Source: JABDQA01 sp963759125
GTDB taxonomy: Bacteria; Desulfobacterota; Desulfobulbia; Desulfobulbales; Desulfocapsaceae
Direction of reading: 5' to 3'
Length of the DNA: 64,000 nt
NCBI GenBank assembly: GCA_963759125.1
Contig: CAVWXN010000005.1
Coordinates: 496,001-560,000, forward strand
In this document: positions 1 through 8,369 of the stretch, in pieces
Layout of the letters: every line of letters starts with the position of its first letter
Numbering within the stretch: the first letter of the stretch is position 1
Position numbers and translations under genes: made by a program
The notes under the pieces: model-generated
Database searches by the model: none
Told to the model about the DNA's origin: nothing
Seen by the model: only the letters and a program-made list of their open reading frames with translations

Positions 1-879
1 ATTTTCATGGGCGTCGGGGCTCTAACCGACTTCGGACCGATGATCGCCAACCCAAAGACCATTCTCTTGGGCGGCGCCGCTCAGATCGGTATTTTCGTCA
101 CCCTGCTGGGAGCATTGTTCCTGACCGATCTGGTTCCGGGCATCAACTTCTCTCTGCGTGATGCCGCCTCGATTGGCATCATTGGCGGTGCTGACGGACC
201 GACGGCCATCTTTCTGTCGAGTCAGCTATCACCACGACTGCTCGGTTCGATTGCCATTGCAGCCTACTCCTATATGGCTCTGGTGCCGATCATCCAGCCC
301 CCGATCATGAAATGGCTGACCTCCGAGGAAGAGCGCCGGATCAAAATGGTTCAGCTCCGCCACGTATCGAAGCTGGAGAAAATGATTCTCCCCCTGCTGG
401 TGCTCGGCATCTGTGCGTTTCTGCTGCCCACCGCAGCGCCGCTGATCGGCATGTTTATGCTGGGCAACCTGGCCAAGGAATGTGGCGTTGTCGACCGTCT
501 CAGCGATGTCATCAAGGGTGCGCTGATGTACACCGTCACCATTTTTCTGGGACTCGGTGTGGGCAGCAAGCTCTCCGCCGACAAGTTCCTCAACCTGGAA
601 ACACTGGGCATCCTGGCTCTTGGCATGATCGCCTTTGCCATCGGCACCGCCGGCGGTGTGTTAATGGCCAAGGCCATGAACAGGCTTTCCAAGACACCGG
701 TCAATCCGCTCATCGGGGCCGCTGGGGTTTCCGCCGTACCGATGGCAGCCCGGGTGGTCAACAAGGTCGGTCTCGAGGCCAACCCGCAGAATCACCTGAT
801 TATGCATGCCATGGGGGCAAACGTCTCCGGCGTCATTGGCTCTGCGGTCGCGGCGGGCGTTTTACTGGCTCTGCTCTAA
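1..879 (+). CDS. oadB: Sodium-pump decarboxylase, beta subunit (5' partial)
   Basis: This is the C-terminal part of the membrane subunit of a biotin-dependent, Na+-translocating decarboxylase (oxaloacetate, methylmalonyl-CoA or glutaconyl-CoA type), which couples decarboxylation of carboxybiotin to Na+ export across the inner membrane. The reading frame is open from base 1, so the start lies upstream; about 292 residues are visible out of a usual 370-430. The family signature IIGGADGPTAIF is near residue 60, including the Asp known in OadB to act in Na+ coupling. Several hydrophobic segments follow, and the C-terminal part keeps the pattern NPLIGAAGVSAVPMAAR. The substrate cannot be assigned because the alpha and gamma subunits are outside the window. 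A clear hairpin terminator follows. Confidence 0.93.
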   Translation: MFMGVGALTDFGPMIANPKTILLGGAAQIGIFVTLLGALFLTDLVPGINFSLRDAASIGIIGGADGPTAIFLSSQLSPRLLGSIAIAAYSYMALVPIIQPPIMKWLTSEEERRIKMVQLRHVSKLEKMILPLLVLGICAFLLPTAAPLIGMFMLGNLAKECGVVDRLSDVIKGALMYTVTIFLGLGVGSKLSADKFLNLETLGILALGMIAFAIGTAGGVLMAKAMNRLSKTPVNPLIGAAGVSAVPMAARVVNKVGLEANPQNHLIMHAMGANVSGVIGSAVAAGVLLALL

Positions 880-896
880 TTTTGTCCCATCTCTGC

Positions 897-935
897 AAAA
901 AGCCTGGAGCCAACCGCTCCGGGCTTTTTGTTTTT
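897..935 (+). terminator. Rho-independent terminator after oadB
   Basis: A GC-rich hairpin (AAAAGCC-GGAGC pairing with GCTCCGGGCTTTT around a short CCAACC loop) is followed by a run of T. It sits 18 bases after the oadB stop and 15 bases before the next start, so it separates the decarboxylase operon from the IscA-like gene. Confidence 0.85.
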
Positions 936-949
936 CGAGGGCCCTGAAG

Positions 950-1264
950 ATGATACAGGTAACCGAGGAAGCCTTGACGAAACTCGAAGAATTGCTCCGC
1001 AGCGAAGGCGGTGAACAATCGGCAATACGGGTTGCCGTCATGGGCGGGGGCAGCCAGAGCCCCGGGCTTGGTCTGGTCGTGGATGAAGCGGGTGCTGAAG
1101 ATATGAGCTATGATGTCGGCGGTATTCCTCTGATCATCGATCGCGGTCTGATCGACTATTGCCGTTCAGTCACCATCGATTTCACCATCGGGGCCGAAGG
1201 AAGATGCGGCGGCGCCAGCGGCAGCGGTTTTCTGATTATCCCCGAGAATCCAGTGAACTTCTGA
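950..1264 (+). CDS. IscA/HesB-like protein with degenerate cluster ligands
   Basis: A 104-residue protein of the IscA/HesB fold, a family that carries or scaffolds iron-sulfur clusters. The start ATG at 950 was chosen because family similarity begins there (MIQVTEEALTKLEELL); an upstream in-frame extension would run through the terminator. The glycine-rich segment VMGGGSQSPGLGLVVDE aligns with the place where IscA has GGGCSG, but the first ligand Cys is absent. The C-terminal CGC of IscA is replaced by RCGGASGSGF. Only two Cys remain (in DYCRS and GRCGG). This resembles the shorter IscA-like proteins of anaerobic delta-group bacteria, so a role in Fe-S assembly is possible but not certain. 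It is convergent with the nitroreductase gene, 5 bases away. Confidence 0.8.
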   Translation: MIQVTEEALTKLEELLRSEGGEQSAIRVAVMGGGSQSPGLGLVVDEAGAEDMSYDVGGIPLIIDRGLIDYCRSVTIDFTIGAEGRCGGASGSGFLIIPENPVNF

Positions 1265-1269
1265 CTCAC

Positions 1270-2106
1270 CTACTCTACTACTCTTACCAGTGGTTCATAC
1301 TGGACCGAACGGGCATAGCTGACCTCTGGTCTACCGAAACTCATGGTGAACCCGATCAGGGTCTGCTCGGGAACCTTCAGCGGGATTTTCAGCTCGGGAA
1401 GCAGGGTGATCGACATTTTCGCCAACCCGTTCCACAGAGTTCCCAGCCCGAGGCCCTGGGCTGCGATCTCGAAGTGGCTGAGGGCGATAATGGTATCGAC
1501 TTCCGCCGCTGGACTGTCAATTGGTGCGGTGGCCACAACCAGGTGCGGGGCCCAGCGAAAGAGCACATCGACCTGGTACATCGTCCAGCCGTTGACGATG
1601 TCGACAAAGAATTCATACCCTGCCGGCAGTTCATTGTTTTTCACCAGTTCAGCAAGACCATCGTAAGTCCGTTCCCTAAAACGATTCATGATCTCGCGCC
1701 GATCGATTACCGAAAACGACAGGCGCCGGTCATTTCTGCCCGACGGGGCATGAAAAGCGGTCTGCAGAAGTTTTACGATGACCGTTGAATCGACATCCTC
1801 ATCGAGATATCTCCTCACCGAACGCCTGCCTCTCAAAAGTCGGTCAAGCTGCAGATAGGATGGCATCTCAGTACCATCGAGCTGATAAGAATCTTCGGGT
1901 TTGAGCCCCAGGACAGATACGGCCCCTTCCGGACAGACAGCGAGACAATGTTGGCAGCCAATGCAATCCCCGCCCCGCCCCTCGGCAACGAAGGGAACGG
2001 TGTCGCCGATTACCAGGATATTGACCGGGCACTCATTGACGCATTCGCCACAACGGATGCACTTTGCCTGATCGACATGAAACTGATTCCCGTTGAACTG
2101 GTCCAT
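1270..2106 (-). CDS. Ferredoxin-domain nitroreductase family protein
   Basis: A 278-residue fusion. Residues 1-65 form a two-cluster ferredoxin with two CxxCxxCxxxCP motifs (CIRCGECVNECP and CIGCQHCLAVCP), each predicted to hold a [4Fe-4S] cluster. Residues 85-278 are a nitroreductase-fold FMN domain beginning LLRGRRSVRRYLDEDV and containing HAPSGRNDRR. Such fusions are common in strict anaerobes and are thought to pass electrons from ferredoxin to a flavin that reduces nitro or other electron-poor substrates; the substrate is unknown here. It lies 18 bases downstream of the fabI-like gene on the same strand, so the two may be co-transcribed. No strong ribosome site is seen before the ATG. 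Confidence 0.9.
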   Translation of the reverse strand: MDQFNGNQFHVDQAKCIRCGECVNECPVNILVIGDTVPFVAEGRGGDCIGCQHCLAVCPEGAVSVLGLKPEDSYQLDGTEMPSYLQLDRLLRGRRSVRRYLDEDVDSTVIVKLLQTAFHAPSGRNDRRLSFSVIDRREIMNRFRERTYDGLAELVKNNELPAGYEFFVDIVNGWTMYQVDVLFRWAPHLVVATAPIDSPAAEVDTIIALSHFEIAAQGLGLGTLWNGLAKMSITLLPELKIPLKVPEQTLIGFTMSFGRPEVSYARSVQYEPLVRVVE

Positions 2107-2124
2107 AGGGGTGCCTGCCTGGTT

Positions 2125-2940
2125 TCAGGAACCAATGGTCCCTTTAATAATGTCCCGGTCGAAATAGTTGACCGCCATCCCGCCGTCCACCACCACGGTC
2201 TGACAATTGATTCCGGAAGCCCGTTCCGACAGCAGAAAGACTGCCGTATCAGCCGCCTCCCTGGTGCTCAGCGCCCTTTTTCGCAGCATTGCTCTTTCAG
2301 CAAAAAGATAGCTGTCGACGTAACCGGGGATACCGGCGGAAGCCGAGGTCTTGAGCAGCGATGGGGCAACAGCGTTGAAGCGAATTTCTGAAAATTCCGA
2401 GAAACTCTTGGCCAAAAAACAGAGCGACGAGTCGAGAGCCGCCTTGACCGGTGCCATGTAACCATAATTGGTCGCTGCCATCCGGGTGGTGGAGATGGAG
2501 ATAGTTACCACCGCCCCGCTGGGGCTCAACAAGTCTTTAAAATTATTTGCGATAGATATCAGAGAAAAGCAGGAGATATTGACTGCCTGCAAAAAATCCT
2601 CCCTGTCGGTTTCGTGGAACGGCTTCATCCCCCTGCTGTAATTGGCAAAAGCGATCGAATGAACGATACCCGCCAGTGACGCCACCTGATGTTCCTGCAT
2701 CCACCGTCCAATTTCCTCTTTGACCCGGACAATCTGCTGCTCAACCTCCACATCACAGATAAAGGCAGGGCACTGCGGGAAAAGTTTGCCTGCCGTCTCC
2801 TGTCTCTTTTTGGAGCGCACCACCAGGATAACTTCGCCGCCCTGTTGGAGGAGTGTCGAAGCGATGGCAGCGGCGACCGACTTCTTGTTTGCCAGGCCGA
2901 ATATGACAAAATATTTGCCAGAAATGTTCAAATAATCCAT
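2125..2940 (-). CDS. fabI: Enoyl-ACP reductase, FabI-type SDR
   Basis: A 271-residue short-chain dehydrogenase of the FabI group, which reduces trans-2-enoyl-ACP with NAD(P)H in the last step of each fatty-acid elongation cycle. The N-terminal cofactor segment reads FGLANKKSVAAAIA, matching the FabI variant of the Rossmann motif. The active-site segment is NYGYMAPVKAALDSS, with the FabI Tyr and the Lys spaced as in the family, and the C-terminus carries VDGGMAVN. Length agrees with FabI (about 260). The protein is more divergent than a typical housekeeping FabI, for instance around the substrate loop, so a specialised reductase or second FabI copy is possible. It precedes the ferredoxin-nitroreductase gene on the same strand. 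Confidence 0.82.
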   Translation of the reverse strand: MDYLNISGKYFVIFGLANKKSVAAAIASTLLQQGGEVILVVRSKKRQETAGKLFPQCPAFICDVEVEQQIVRVKEEIGRWMQEHQVASLAGIVHSIAFANYSRGMKPFHETDREDFLQAVNISCFSLISIANNFKDLLSPSGAVVTISISTTRMAATNYGYMAPVKAALDSSLCFLAKSFSEFSEIRFNAVAPSLLKTSASAGIPGYVDSYLFAERAMLRKRALSTREAADTAVFLLSERASGINCQTVVVDGGMAVNYFDRDIIKGTIGS

Positions 2941-3252
2941 AGTCTCAGATGGGTGATGATAGTGTGGTTCTCAATGCCGAAAAGAAGCCGCAGTTTACAA
3001 CACTGCCCCCCGCCGCACAAGGGGCAACAAGCAGCCGCTTCGGCTCGATTTGGGCAGGGTCACTTTGCTTTCAGCCTTTCTTCAGAGATCAATCTATTGT
3101 AGTTTCCACTCTGAGACGATTAATTCATTCCTCCATCGAGGCGCGCGAAGAATTTTACCCCAGGCATCGCCCCCATATGGTTATGTCCGAGGATAAAATT
3201 TTGCAGGCAACGAATAAGGGGGGGGGAAACCAGCGAAGATCTTAGCGGGAGT
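2941..3252. other. Intergenic region between divergent fabI-like and YkgJ-type genes
   Basis: A 312-base gap between two divergent genes that should contain both promoters, though I cannot place a convincing one. Its right third holds copy A of the dispersed repeat described separately (about 3135-3215), followed by a run of nine G near 3219-3227. No open frame with codon use like the neighbours is visible. Confidence 0.6.
3135..3215 (+). repeat. Dispersed intergenic repeat, copy A
   Basis: Begins ATCGAGGCGCGC, continues AAGAATTTTACC-CAGGCAT, and after a variable middle has CCGAGGATAAAATTTTGC and CAACGAA. The same ordered blocks occur at 54932-55006 on this strand and on the opposite strand at 45364-45442 and 48905-48983. 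It lies just upstream of the YkgJ-type gene. Confidence 0.75.
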
Positions 3253-3963
3253 ATGAAGAAGCAGATCCTGGAAATAATTTTCGCCCGTTTTGAAAACTGG
3301 TCGAAACGGTTTGGCTTCGCCTGTAATAAAGGCTGCGCGGTATGCTGCACCACCGATGTATCAATTACGGCGCCTGAAGGTGAACTTCTGCTCGATTATA
3401 TCCTCCGTCAGCACGGAGTTGCGTGGCTGTCTGACAAACTTGACACCACACCGACTCACCGGCCGCTGTCCCAGACAACCAATGAATACGCCAAGGCTTG
3501 TCTGGAAGGCAGGGAAGTGGAGGTAAACGAGAAACTTCTGGGCGGGGTCTGTCCCTTCCTGGTGGAGAATATCTGTACGGTCTATCCGGCGAGACCTTTT
3601 TCCTGTCGCTGTTTCGCCTCGACCGTCTGCTGCCGCCATGGTGGAAATGCCCTGTTGCCGCCGGAATACCTGTCGGCCGCCACGGCAGTGTCACAGATCA
3701 TCGAACATCTCGGCCAGTTCAGCCTCTGGGGGACATTGCTCGATGTGGTCTCACTGCAGGCTGCGGCGGCCGGCCATATTCCCGATGGTGGCCGTCACCA
3801 GGAGAGTTTGGCTGCGGCCCGCGGCAACTGCCTCACCGCCCGACCGCTGCCCGGCTTTCTCATCGAAGATACCGTCGCTGACCAGGTCATTCCCCTACTT
3901 GAAGAGATCTTCGCCTCGCCAATCGACGGACGGTCCGTTGAAGATGTGCTCAACAATCGGTGA
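3253..3963 (+). CDS. YkgJ-family Cys-cluster protein
   Basis: A 236-residue protein of the YkgJ (zinc/iron-chelating, CxxC-rich) family, whose molecular function is unknown. The Cys pattern is visible: CNKGCAVCC near residue 25, CPFL near 101, CTVYPARPFSCRCF around 110-122, and CC near 127. These usually bind Zn or an Fe-S cluster. The second half (from about 140) is not recognised. The start ATG at 3253 is preceded by GCGGGAG at a suitable distance. The gene stands alone, convergent with msrAB 38 bases downstream. A second, different protein with a similar Cys layout is encoded at 12018-12650. Confidence 0.8.
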   Translation: MKKQILEIIFARFENWSKRFGFACNKGCAVCCTTDVSITAPEGELLLDYILRQHGVAWLSDKLDTTPTHRPLSQTTNEYAKACLEGREVEVNEKLLGGVCPFLVENICTVYPARPFSCRCFASTVCCRHGGNALLPPEYLSAATAVSQIIEHLGQFSLWGTLLDVVSLQAAAAGHIPDGGRHQESLAAARGNCLTARPLPGFLIEDTVADQVIPLLEEIFASPIDGRSVEDVLNNR

Positions 3964-4001
3964 GAGAGCACGCCGACCTGTGGGCGGGGTTCGACAGAAG
4001 C

Positions 4002-5054
4002 TTATTTAAACAGATCGAGATATTCTTCGTATCCCTCTTGCTCGAGATTATCGACATCAACGAAGCGCAGGGCTGCTGAATTGATGCAGTAGCGCAAATT
4101 GGTGGGCGGAGGACCATCTTCGAACACATGACCCAGGTGGGAATCTGCCCCCTTGCTGCGGACCTCCGTCCGTACCATGAACAGTGACCGGTCTTTGTGT
4201 TCAACAATGTTTTCCGACTCCAGCGGTCGGGTGAAACTTGGCCAGCCGGTGCCCGAATCGAATTTGTCCAGGGAACTGAAGAGCGGTTCTCCGGAAACCA
4301 CATCGACATAAATACCCTTCCCCTTGCTGTTCCAGTAGTCATTGTTGAACGGCGGTTCGGTTCCATCTTTCTGGGTAACCGTATACTGCATCGGCGTCAG
4401 CTTCTGCTTGAGTTCCTGATCGCTTGGCTTGACGTACCCGTTGCCACCCTTTTTATCCGTCTCTTTTCCCCAGACGCGCTCGATAAATGGCTGTCTGCCC
4501 GAGCCTTGTTTGTACCTGGAATAATGCTGCACGTTCTTCAGGTAGTAATCCTGATGATACTCTTCGGCGAGGTAGAATGGTTTTGCCGGAACAATCGCGG
4601 TTACCACCGGACGATCAAATATTTTTGATTCATCAAGCTCCTTTTTGGACATTTCGGCAACGGCACGCTGCTCTTCTGTGCTGTAGAAAATAGCTGTCTT
4701 GTAGTGCTCGCCCCGGTCGGCAAACTGACCGCCGTCATCGGTGGGATCGATCTGCCGCCAGAATGTCTCAACCAGTTCCTTATAGGAAACCTTTTCCGGG
4801 TCGTAGATAACCCTGACGGCCTCATAATGATCCGTCCTGCCGGCTGATACTTTCCCGTAATCCGCGTCTTCCTCGGTTCCTCCGGTATAACCGGCCACCA
4901 CCTCGATCACTCCGTCGAGCTGTTCAAACGGTGGTTCCATGCACCAGAAACAGCCGCCTCCGAAAATTGCGGTTTCCTCTTTGGCCACTGCAGCGGATGC
5001 AAACATGGTCAGCCCCAGCACTGCTAACACACCTGATATCAGTAAATAATTCAT
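4002..5054 (-). CDS. msrAB: Exported bifunctional methionine sulfoxide reductase MsrA-MsrB
   Basis: A 350-residue fusion that repairs oxidised methionine: MsrA reduces the S epimer and MsrB the R epimer. Residues 1-24 look like a cleavable signal peptide ending ASAAVAKE, so the enzyme probably works in the periplasm. The MsrA domain starts at once with GGGCFWCME (catalytic Cys35). The MsrB domain occupies about 215-350 with GTGWPSF, HLGHVF and the catalytic Cys323 in LRYCINSAALRF. The MsrB part lacks the usual pair of CxxC zinc sites. An exported repair enzyme is consistent with an anaerobe facing occasional oxidant exposure. It is single and divergent from pyrG. Confidence 0.95.
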   Translation of the reverse strand: MNYLLISGVLAVLGLTMFASAAVAKEETAIFGGGCFWCMEPPFEQLDGVIEVVAGYTGGTEEDADYGKVSAGRTDHYEAVRVIYDPEKVSYKELVETFWRQIDPTDDGGQFADRGEHYKTAIFYSTEEQRAVAEMSKKELDESKIFDRPVVTAIVPAKPFYLAEEYHQDYYLKNVQHYSRYKQGSGRQPFIERVWGKETDKKGGNGYVKPSDQELKQKLTPMQYTVTQKDGTEPPFNNDYWNSKGKGIYVDVVSGEPLFSSLDKFDSGTGWPSFTRPLESENIVEHKDRSLFMVRTEVRSKGADSHLGHVFEDGPPPTNLRYCINSAALRFVDVDNLEQEGYEEYLDLFK

Positions 5055-5159
5055 GACTTATCCTATTTGGGAATTATTCTCATTTACTTCTAAAGTATGC
5101 ACCCTTGCAGGCAGTGACAAGGGCCCGGTGATTTGGCACCGTTATGCCCGGATGGGCGG

Positions 5160-5188
5160 TTGCCTCAGGTGTAAATAAGGTGTATAAA
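5160..5188 (+). promoter_or_regulatory. Candidate sigma-70 promoter for pyrG-kdsA-kdsC-lptC
   Basis: TTGCCT and TATAAA are separated by 17 bases, with the -10 element 34 bases before the pyrG ATG. The spacing is ideal and the gap has no other obvious candidate on this strand. Confidence 0.5.
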
Positions 5189-5222
5189 AGAGCCGACAAC
5201 ACTTTTCCTCAAGGGGCCCCAA

Positions 5223-6884
5223 ATGCAGAGACCAGCAAGCAACACCAAACGGACTAAATTTATCTTCGTTACCGGCGGAGTTCTTTCCTCCCTGGGCAAG
5301 GGCCTCGCCGCCGCATCCATTGGTGCGCTGCTGGAAAGCCGGGGGCTGACCGTGACCTTTCAGAAACTCGACCCCTACATAAATGTAGACCCCGGTACCA
5401 TGAACCCGTTTCAGCACGGTGAAGTTTACGTCACCGACGATGGTGCCGAGACCGACCTGGACATGGGCCACTACGAGCGCTACACCGATGCCGTAATGGC
5501 CCAGGTCAACAATTACACTTCGGGCAGAATTTACTATTCGGTCATAACAAAGGAACGCAGGGGCGAATACCTGGGCGGCACCGTTCAGGTGATTCCCCAC
5601 ATCACCGATGAAATAAAGGCCGCTGTGCTTCAGCTCGACGGCAGTGTCGATATTGCCATCATCGAAATCGGCGGCACCATTGGCGACATCGAGGGGTTGC
5701 CGTTCGTCGAGGCGATCAGGCAGCTGCGCGGCGATCTCGGCAAGGAATATTCCCTGTTTATCCACCTGACCCTGGTACCCTATATCAAGGCGGCCGGCGA
5801 AGTGAAAACCAAACCGACCCAGCACTCGGTCAGAGAACTGCGGGCTGACGGCATCCAGCCTGATATTCTGGTCTGCCGGACTGAAGTACCACTCAGCTCC
5901 GAACTCAAAGCCAAGATCGCCTTGTTCTGCAACGTACCCCAGGACGCGGTGATCACCGCTATTGACGTCGATACGATTTACGAGGTTCCGCTTCATTTTC
6001 ACGAGGAAGGACTGGACGCCAAAATCCTGGAACTGCTCAATGTCTGGACCGGGCAGCCCAATATAGAACCTTGGAAGAAACTGGTTTACGACCTGAAGAA
6101 CCCCAAACATACGGTCACCATAGCCATCACCGGCAAATATGTCGATTTGACCGAATCCTACAAGAGCCTCCACGAAGCGCTGATTCACGGCGGCATCGGC
6201 AACCAGGCCAAAGTTGAGCTGAAATACCTCAGCGCCGAAGAACTCGAAAACGGAGATCCGGCTGAGCTGCTCGAGGGCTGTGATGGCATTCTGGTACCCG
6301 GCGGCTTCGGTAAGCGCGGAGCGGAAGGCAAGATCAGAGCGATCACCCACGCCCGGGAAAACAAGATCCCGTTTTTCGGTATCTGTCTGGGCATGCAACT
6401 GGCGGTGGTCGAATACAGCCGGTCAGTGCTGGGAATCAAAACAGCCCACAGCTCTGAGCTCGATCCATTGACACCTGACCCGGTCATCTATCTCTGCAAG
6501 GAGTGGTTTGACTATCGCAACAACCAGGTGCAGGTGCGCGACGAGAACTCCGACATGGGCGGCACCCTGCGTCTCGGCGCCTATCCCTGTACGCTCAAAC
6601 CTGATACCCTAGCCGCAGCCGCTTACCGGGCCGATGAAATTTCGGAACGGCATCGCCACCGTTATGAGTATAACAACGACTACCGCCAGCAGCTCGAGGA
6701 TGGAGGGTTGAAGGTTTCTGGTACTTCACCGGACAACAACCTGGTGGAAATCGTCGAGATAGAAGATCATCCCTGGTTTCTTGGCTGCCAGTTTCATCCG
6801 GAATTCAAGTCCAAGCCAATGAAGCCCCACCCCCTGTTCCGGGATTTCATCAAGGCTGCCCTGACCCATAGCACAAAAAACTGA
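5223..6884 (+). CDS. pyrG: CTP synthase
   Basis: A 553-residue CTP synthase, converting UTP to CTP with ATP and glutamine in the cytoplasm. The synthase domain opens with FVTGGVLSSLGKG (ATP-binding loop) and carries MNPFQHGEVYVTDDGAETDLD. The C-terminal glutamine amidotransferase domain has the nucleophile Cys388 in FFGICLGMQ and the His-Glu pair in CQFHPEF. Length is normal. Its stop overlaps the kdsA start by one base (TGATG), so translation is likely coupled. The order pyrG-kdsA-kdsC-lptC groups CTP supply with KDO synthesis, and CTP is needed to activate KDO as CMP-KDO. Confidence 0.98.
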   Translation: MQRPASNTKRTKFIFVTGGVLSSLGKGLAAASIGALLESRGLTVTFQKLDPYINVDPGTMNPFQHGEVYVTDDGAETDLDMGHYERYTDAVMAQVNNYTSGRIYYSVITKERRGEYLGGTVQVIPHITDEIKAAVLQLDGSVDIAIIEIGGTIGDIEGLPFVEAIRQLRGDLGKEYSLFIHLTLVPYIKAAGEVKTKPTQHSVRELRADGIQPDILVCRTEVPLSSELKAKIALFCNVPQDAVITAIDVDTIYEVPLHFHEEGLDAKILELLNVWTGQPNIEPWKKLVYDLKNPKHTVTIAITGKYVDLTESYKSLHEALIHGGIGNQAKVELKYLSAEELENGDPAELLEGCDGILVPGGFGKRGAEGKIRAITHARENKIPFFGICLGMQLAVVEYSRSVLGIKTAHSSELDPLTPDPVIYLCKEWFDYRNNQVQVRDENSDMGGTLRLGAYPCTLKPDTLAAAAYRADEISERHRHRYEYNNDYRQQLEDGGLKVSGTSPDNNLVEIVEIEDHPWFLGCQFHPEFKSKPMKPHPLFRDFIKAALTHSTKN

Positions 6885-7720
6885 TGAACGTCACCCCCGT
6901 ATCGGTAAGCTGCCCAGACGGATCAACCATTGAAGTTGGCTCAGAGCGCCCCCTGCTCCTCATAGCCGGTCCCTGCGTTTTGGAGTCGGAAGAGCTTGGT
7001 CTTCAGGTAGCTTCGACCATGCAGAAGATCTGCCAATCATTGGGCATTTCATATGTCTTCAAGGCCTCTTTCGATAAAGCCAACCGAACCTCGATTTCCT
7101 CCTACAGAGGCCCCGGCCTCGATCGCGGGCTGGCCTCACTCAAACGGATAAAGCAGGAACTCGGGGTCCCGGTGATTTCCGATATCCACGAACCCGGCCA
7201 GGCCGGAGCGGCAGCCGAAGTCCTCGACATTATCCAGATTCCCGCCTTCCTGTGCCGGCAGACCGATCTGTTGACCGCCGCAGCGGCCACCGGCAAACCG
7301 ATCAATCTGAAAAAAGGGCAGTTCGTCTCTCCCTGGGAAATAAAAAACGGGGTAAACAAGATACGCAGCAGCGGCACCAGCCAGGTAATGCTGGTCGAGC
7401 GCGGCGCCAGCTTCGGCTACAACAATCTGGTGGTCGACATGCGCGCTTTCCCGGTGATGCGCGGATTTGACTGTCCGGTGATCTACGATGCCACGCACTC
7501 GGTTCAGCTTCCCGGAGGAGCAGGAACGTCTTCGGGTGGGCAGCGGGAATTTATCGCGCCGCTGTCCCGGGCTGCCGTCGGTGCAGGTATCGACGGCTTA
7601 TTCATGGAAGTGCACCCGGATCCCGACCAGGCCCTCTGCGATGGCCCAAACTCCATCGCCTTAGATGATATCGAAGCGCTGCTCAGGCAGCTCGTCTCAA
7701 TCCGTGCCGCCCTCGGCTGA
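6884..7720 (+). CDS. kdsA: 3-deoxy-8-phosphooctulonate synthase
   Basis: A 278-residue KDO-8-phosphate synthase that condenses phosphoenolpyruvate with arabinose-5-phosphate, the first committed step to the KDO of lipopolysaccharide. Seen in the sequence: LLLIAGPCVLES near residue 24, FKASFDKANRTS, GLASLKRIK, PAFLCRQTDLL, the KKGQF segment, and YDATHSVQLPGG. These match KdsA rather than DAHP synthase. The start overlaps the pyrG stop. Its presence shows that the organism makes a KDO-containing LPS and so is Gram-negative with an outer membrane. Confidence 0.97.
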   Translation: MNVTPVSVSCPDGSTIEVGSERPLLLIAGPCVLESEELGLQVASTMQKICQSLGISYVFKASFDKANRTSISSYRGPGLDRGLASLKRIKQELGVPVISDIHEPGQAGAAAEVLDIIQIPAFLCRQTDLLTAAAATGKPINLKKGQFVSPWEIKNGVNKIRSSGTSQVMLVERGASFGYNNLVVDMRAFPVMRGFDCPVIYDATHSVQLPGGAGTSSGGQREFIAPLSRAAVGAGIDGLFMEVHPDPDQALCDGPNSIALDDIEALLRQLVSIRAALG

Positions 7721-7853
7721 TCAGCCAACCGCCATGACCGACAATGCCAAACAATGCGCCAGCGGGGGATCCCACCCCTCGGACTGTGAGATTCTTGAGG
7801 GCTATCGTCGCCGGGCCCGGGAGAAAAACCGTCAGCCGTCGGAGGAGGAGCGG

Positions 7854-8369
7854 ATGATGCTGGCCAAGGCCGAGCCGATCCGTCTATTGTTGCTCGATGT
7901 GGACGGCGTGCTCACCGACGGTACCTTGATCTACTCAGACGAAGGAGTCGAGTCGAAAGCGTTCCACACCCAGGACGGCCTCGGTATCAGGCTCGTTCAG
8001 CAGGCCCAGGTGATGACAGGTATAATTACCGCCCGGACCTCACATCTGGTCGCCCGACGCGCCGAAGAATTGGACATGGACTACATTAGACAGGGAGTCC
8101 ACAACAAACTTGAGGAATTCAAGTCTATTCTCGGCGACACCGGTCTAAAACCTTACCAGGTCTGTTACATGGGGGACGATCTTATCGACCTGGGTTTGCT
8201 CGCCCGGGTTGGTCTTGCCGCCTGCCCTGCCAATGCGGTTGAGGCCGTCAAAGACGCCTGCCACTTCATTGCCAGTCGTTCAGGTGGCGCCGGTGCGGTC
8301 AGGGAAACCTGTGATCTGATCATCCAGGCCAAAGGGCTGCATGATACACTGCTGCAGCAATTTTTATGA
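7854..8369 (+). CDS. kdsC: KDO-8-phosphate phosphatase (HAD family)
   Basis: A HAD-superfamily phosphatase that hydrolyses KDO-8-phosphate to KDO. The HAD motif I is LLLLDVDGVLTDG near the N-terminus, followed by KAFHTQDGLGI, GIITARTS and GDDLIDLGLL, all typical of KdsC. The start at 7854 (171 residues) is preferred because a strong GGAGGAGGAG lies just before it and the family is about 170-190 residues. The frame is open further upstream, and an ATG at 7734 would give 211 residues with an unrelated Cys-containing N-terminal extension but no good ribosome site. It follows kdsA in the same operon, and its stop overlaps the lptC start by 4 bases. Confidence 0.93.
   Translation: MMLAKAEPIRLLLLDVDGVLTDGTLIYSDEGVESKAFHTQDGLGIRLVQQAQVMTGIITARTSHLVARRAEELDMDYIRQGVHNKLEEFKSILGDTGLKPYQVCYMGDDLIDLGLLARVGLAACPANAVEAVKDACHFIASRSGGAGAVRETCDLIIQAKGLHDTLLQQFL

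Noticed and set aside
5142..6398. A 418-residue open frame opposite pyrG
   Set aside because: It is antisense to a certain CTP synthase gene, has no family match and reflects codon bias.
7734..7853. A long N-terminal extension of kdsC
   Set aside because: The extension has no family match and no ribosome site, while a strong site precedes the internal ATG at 7854; kept as an alternative start.
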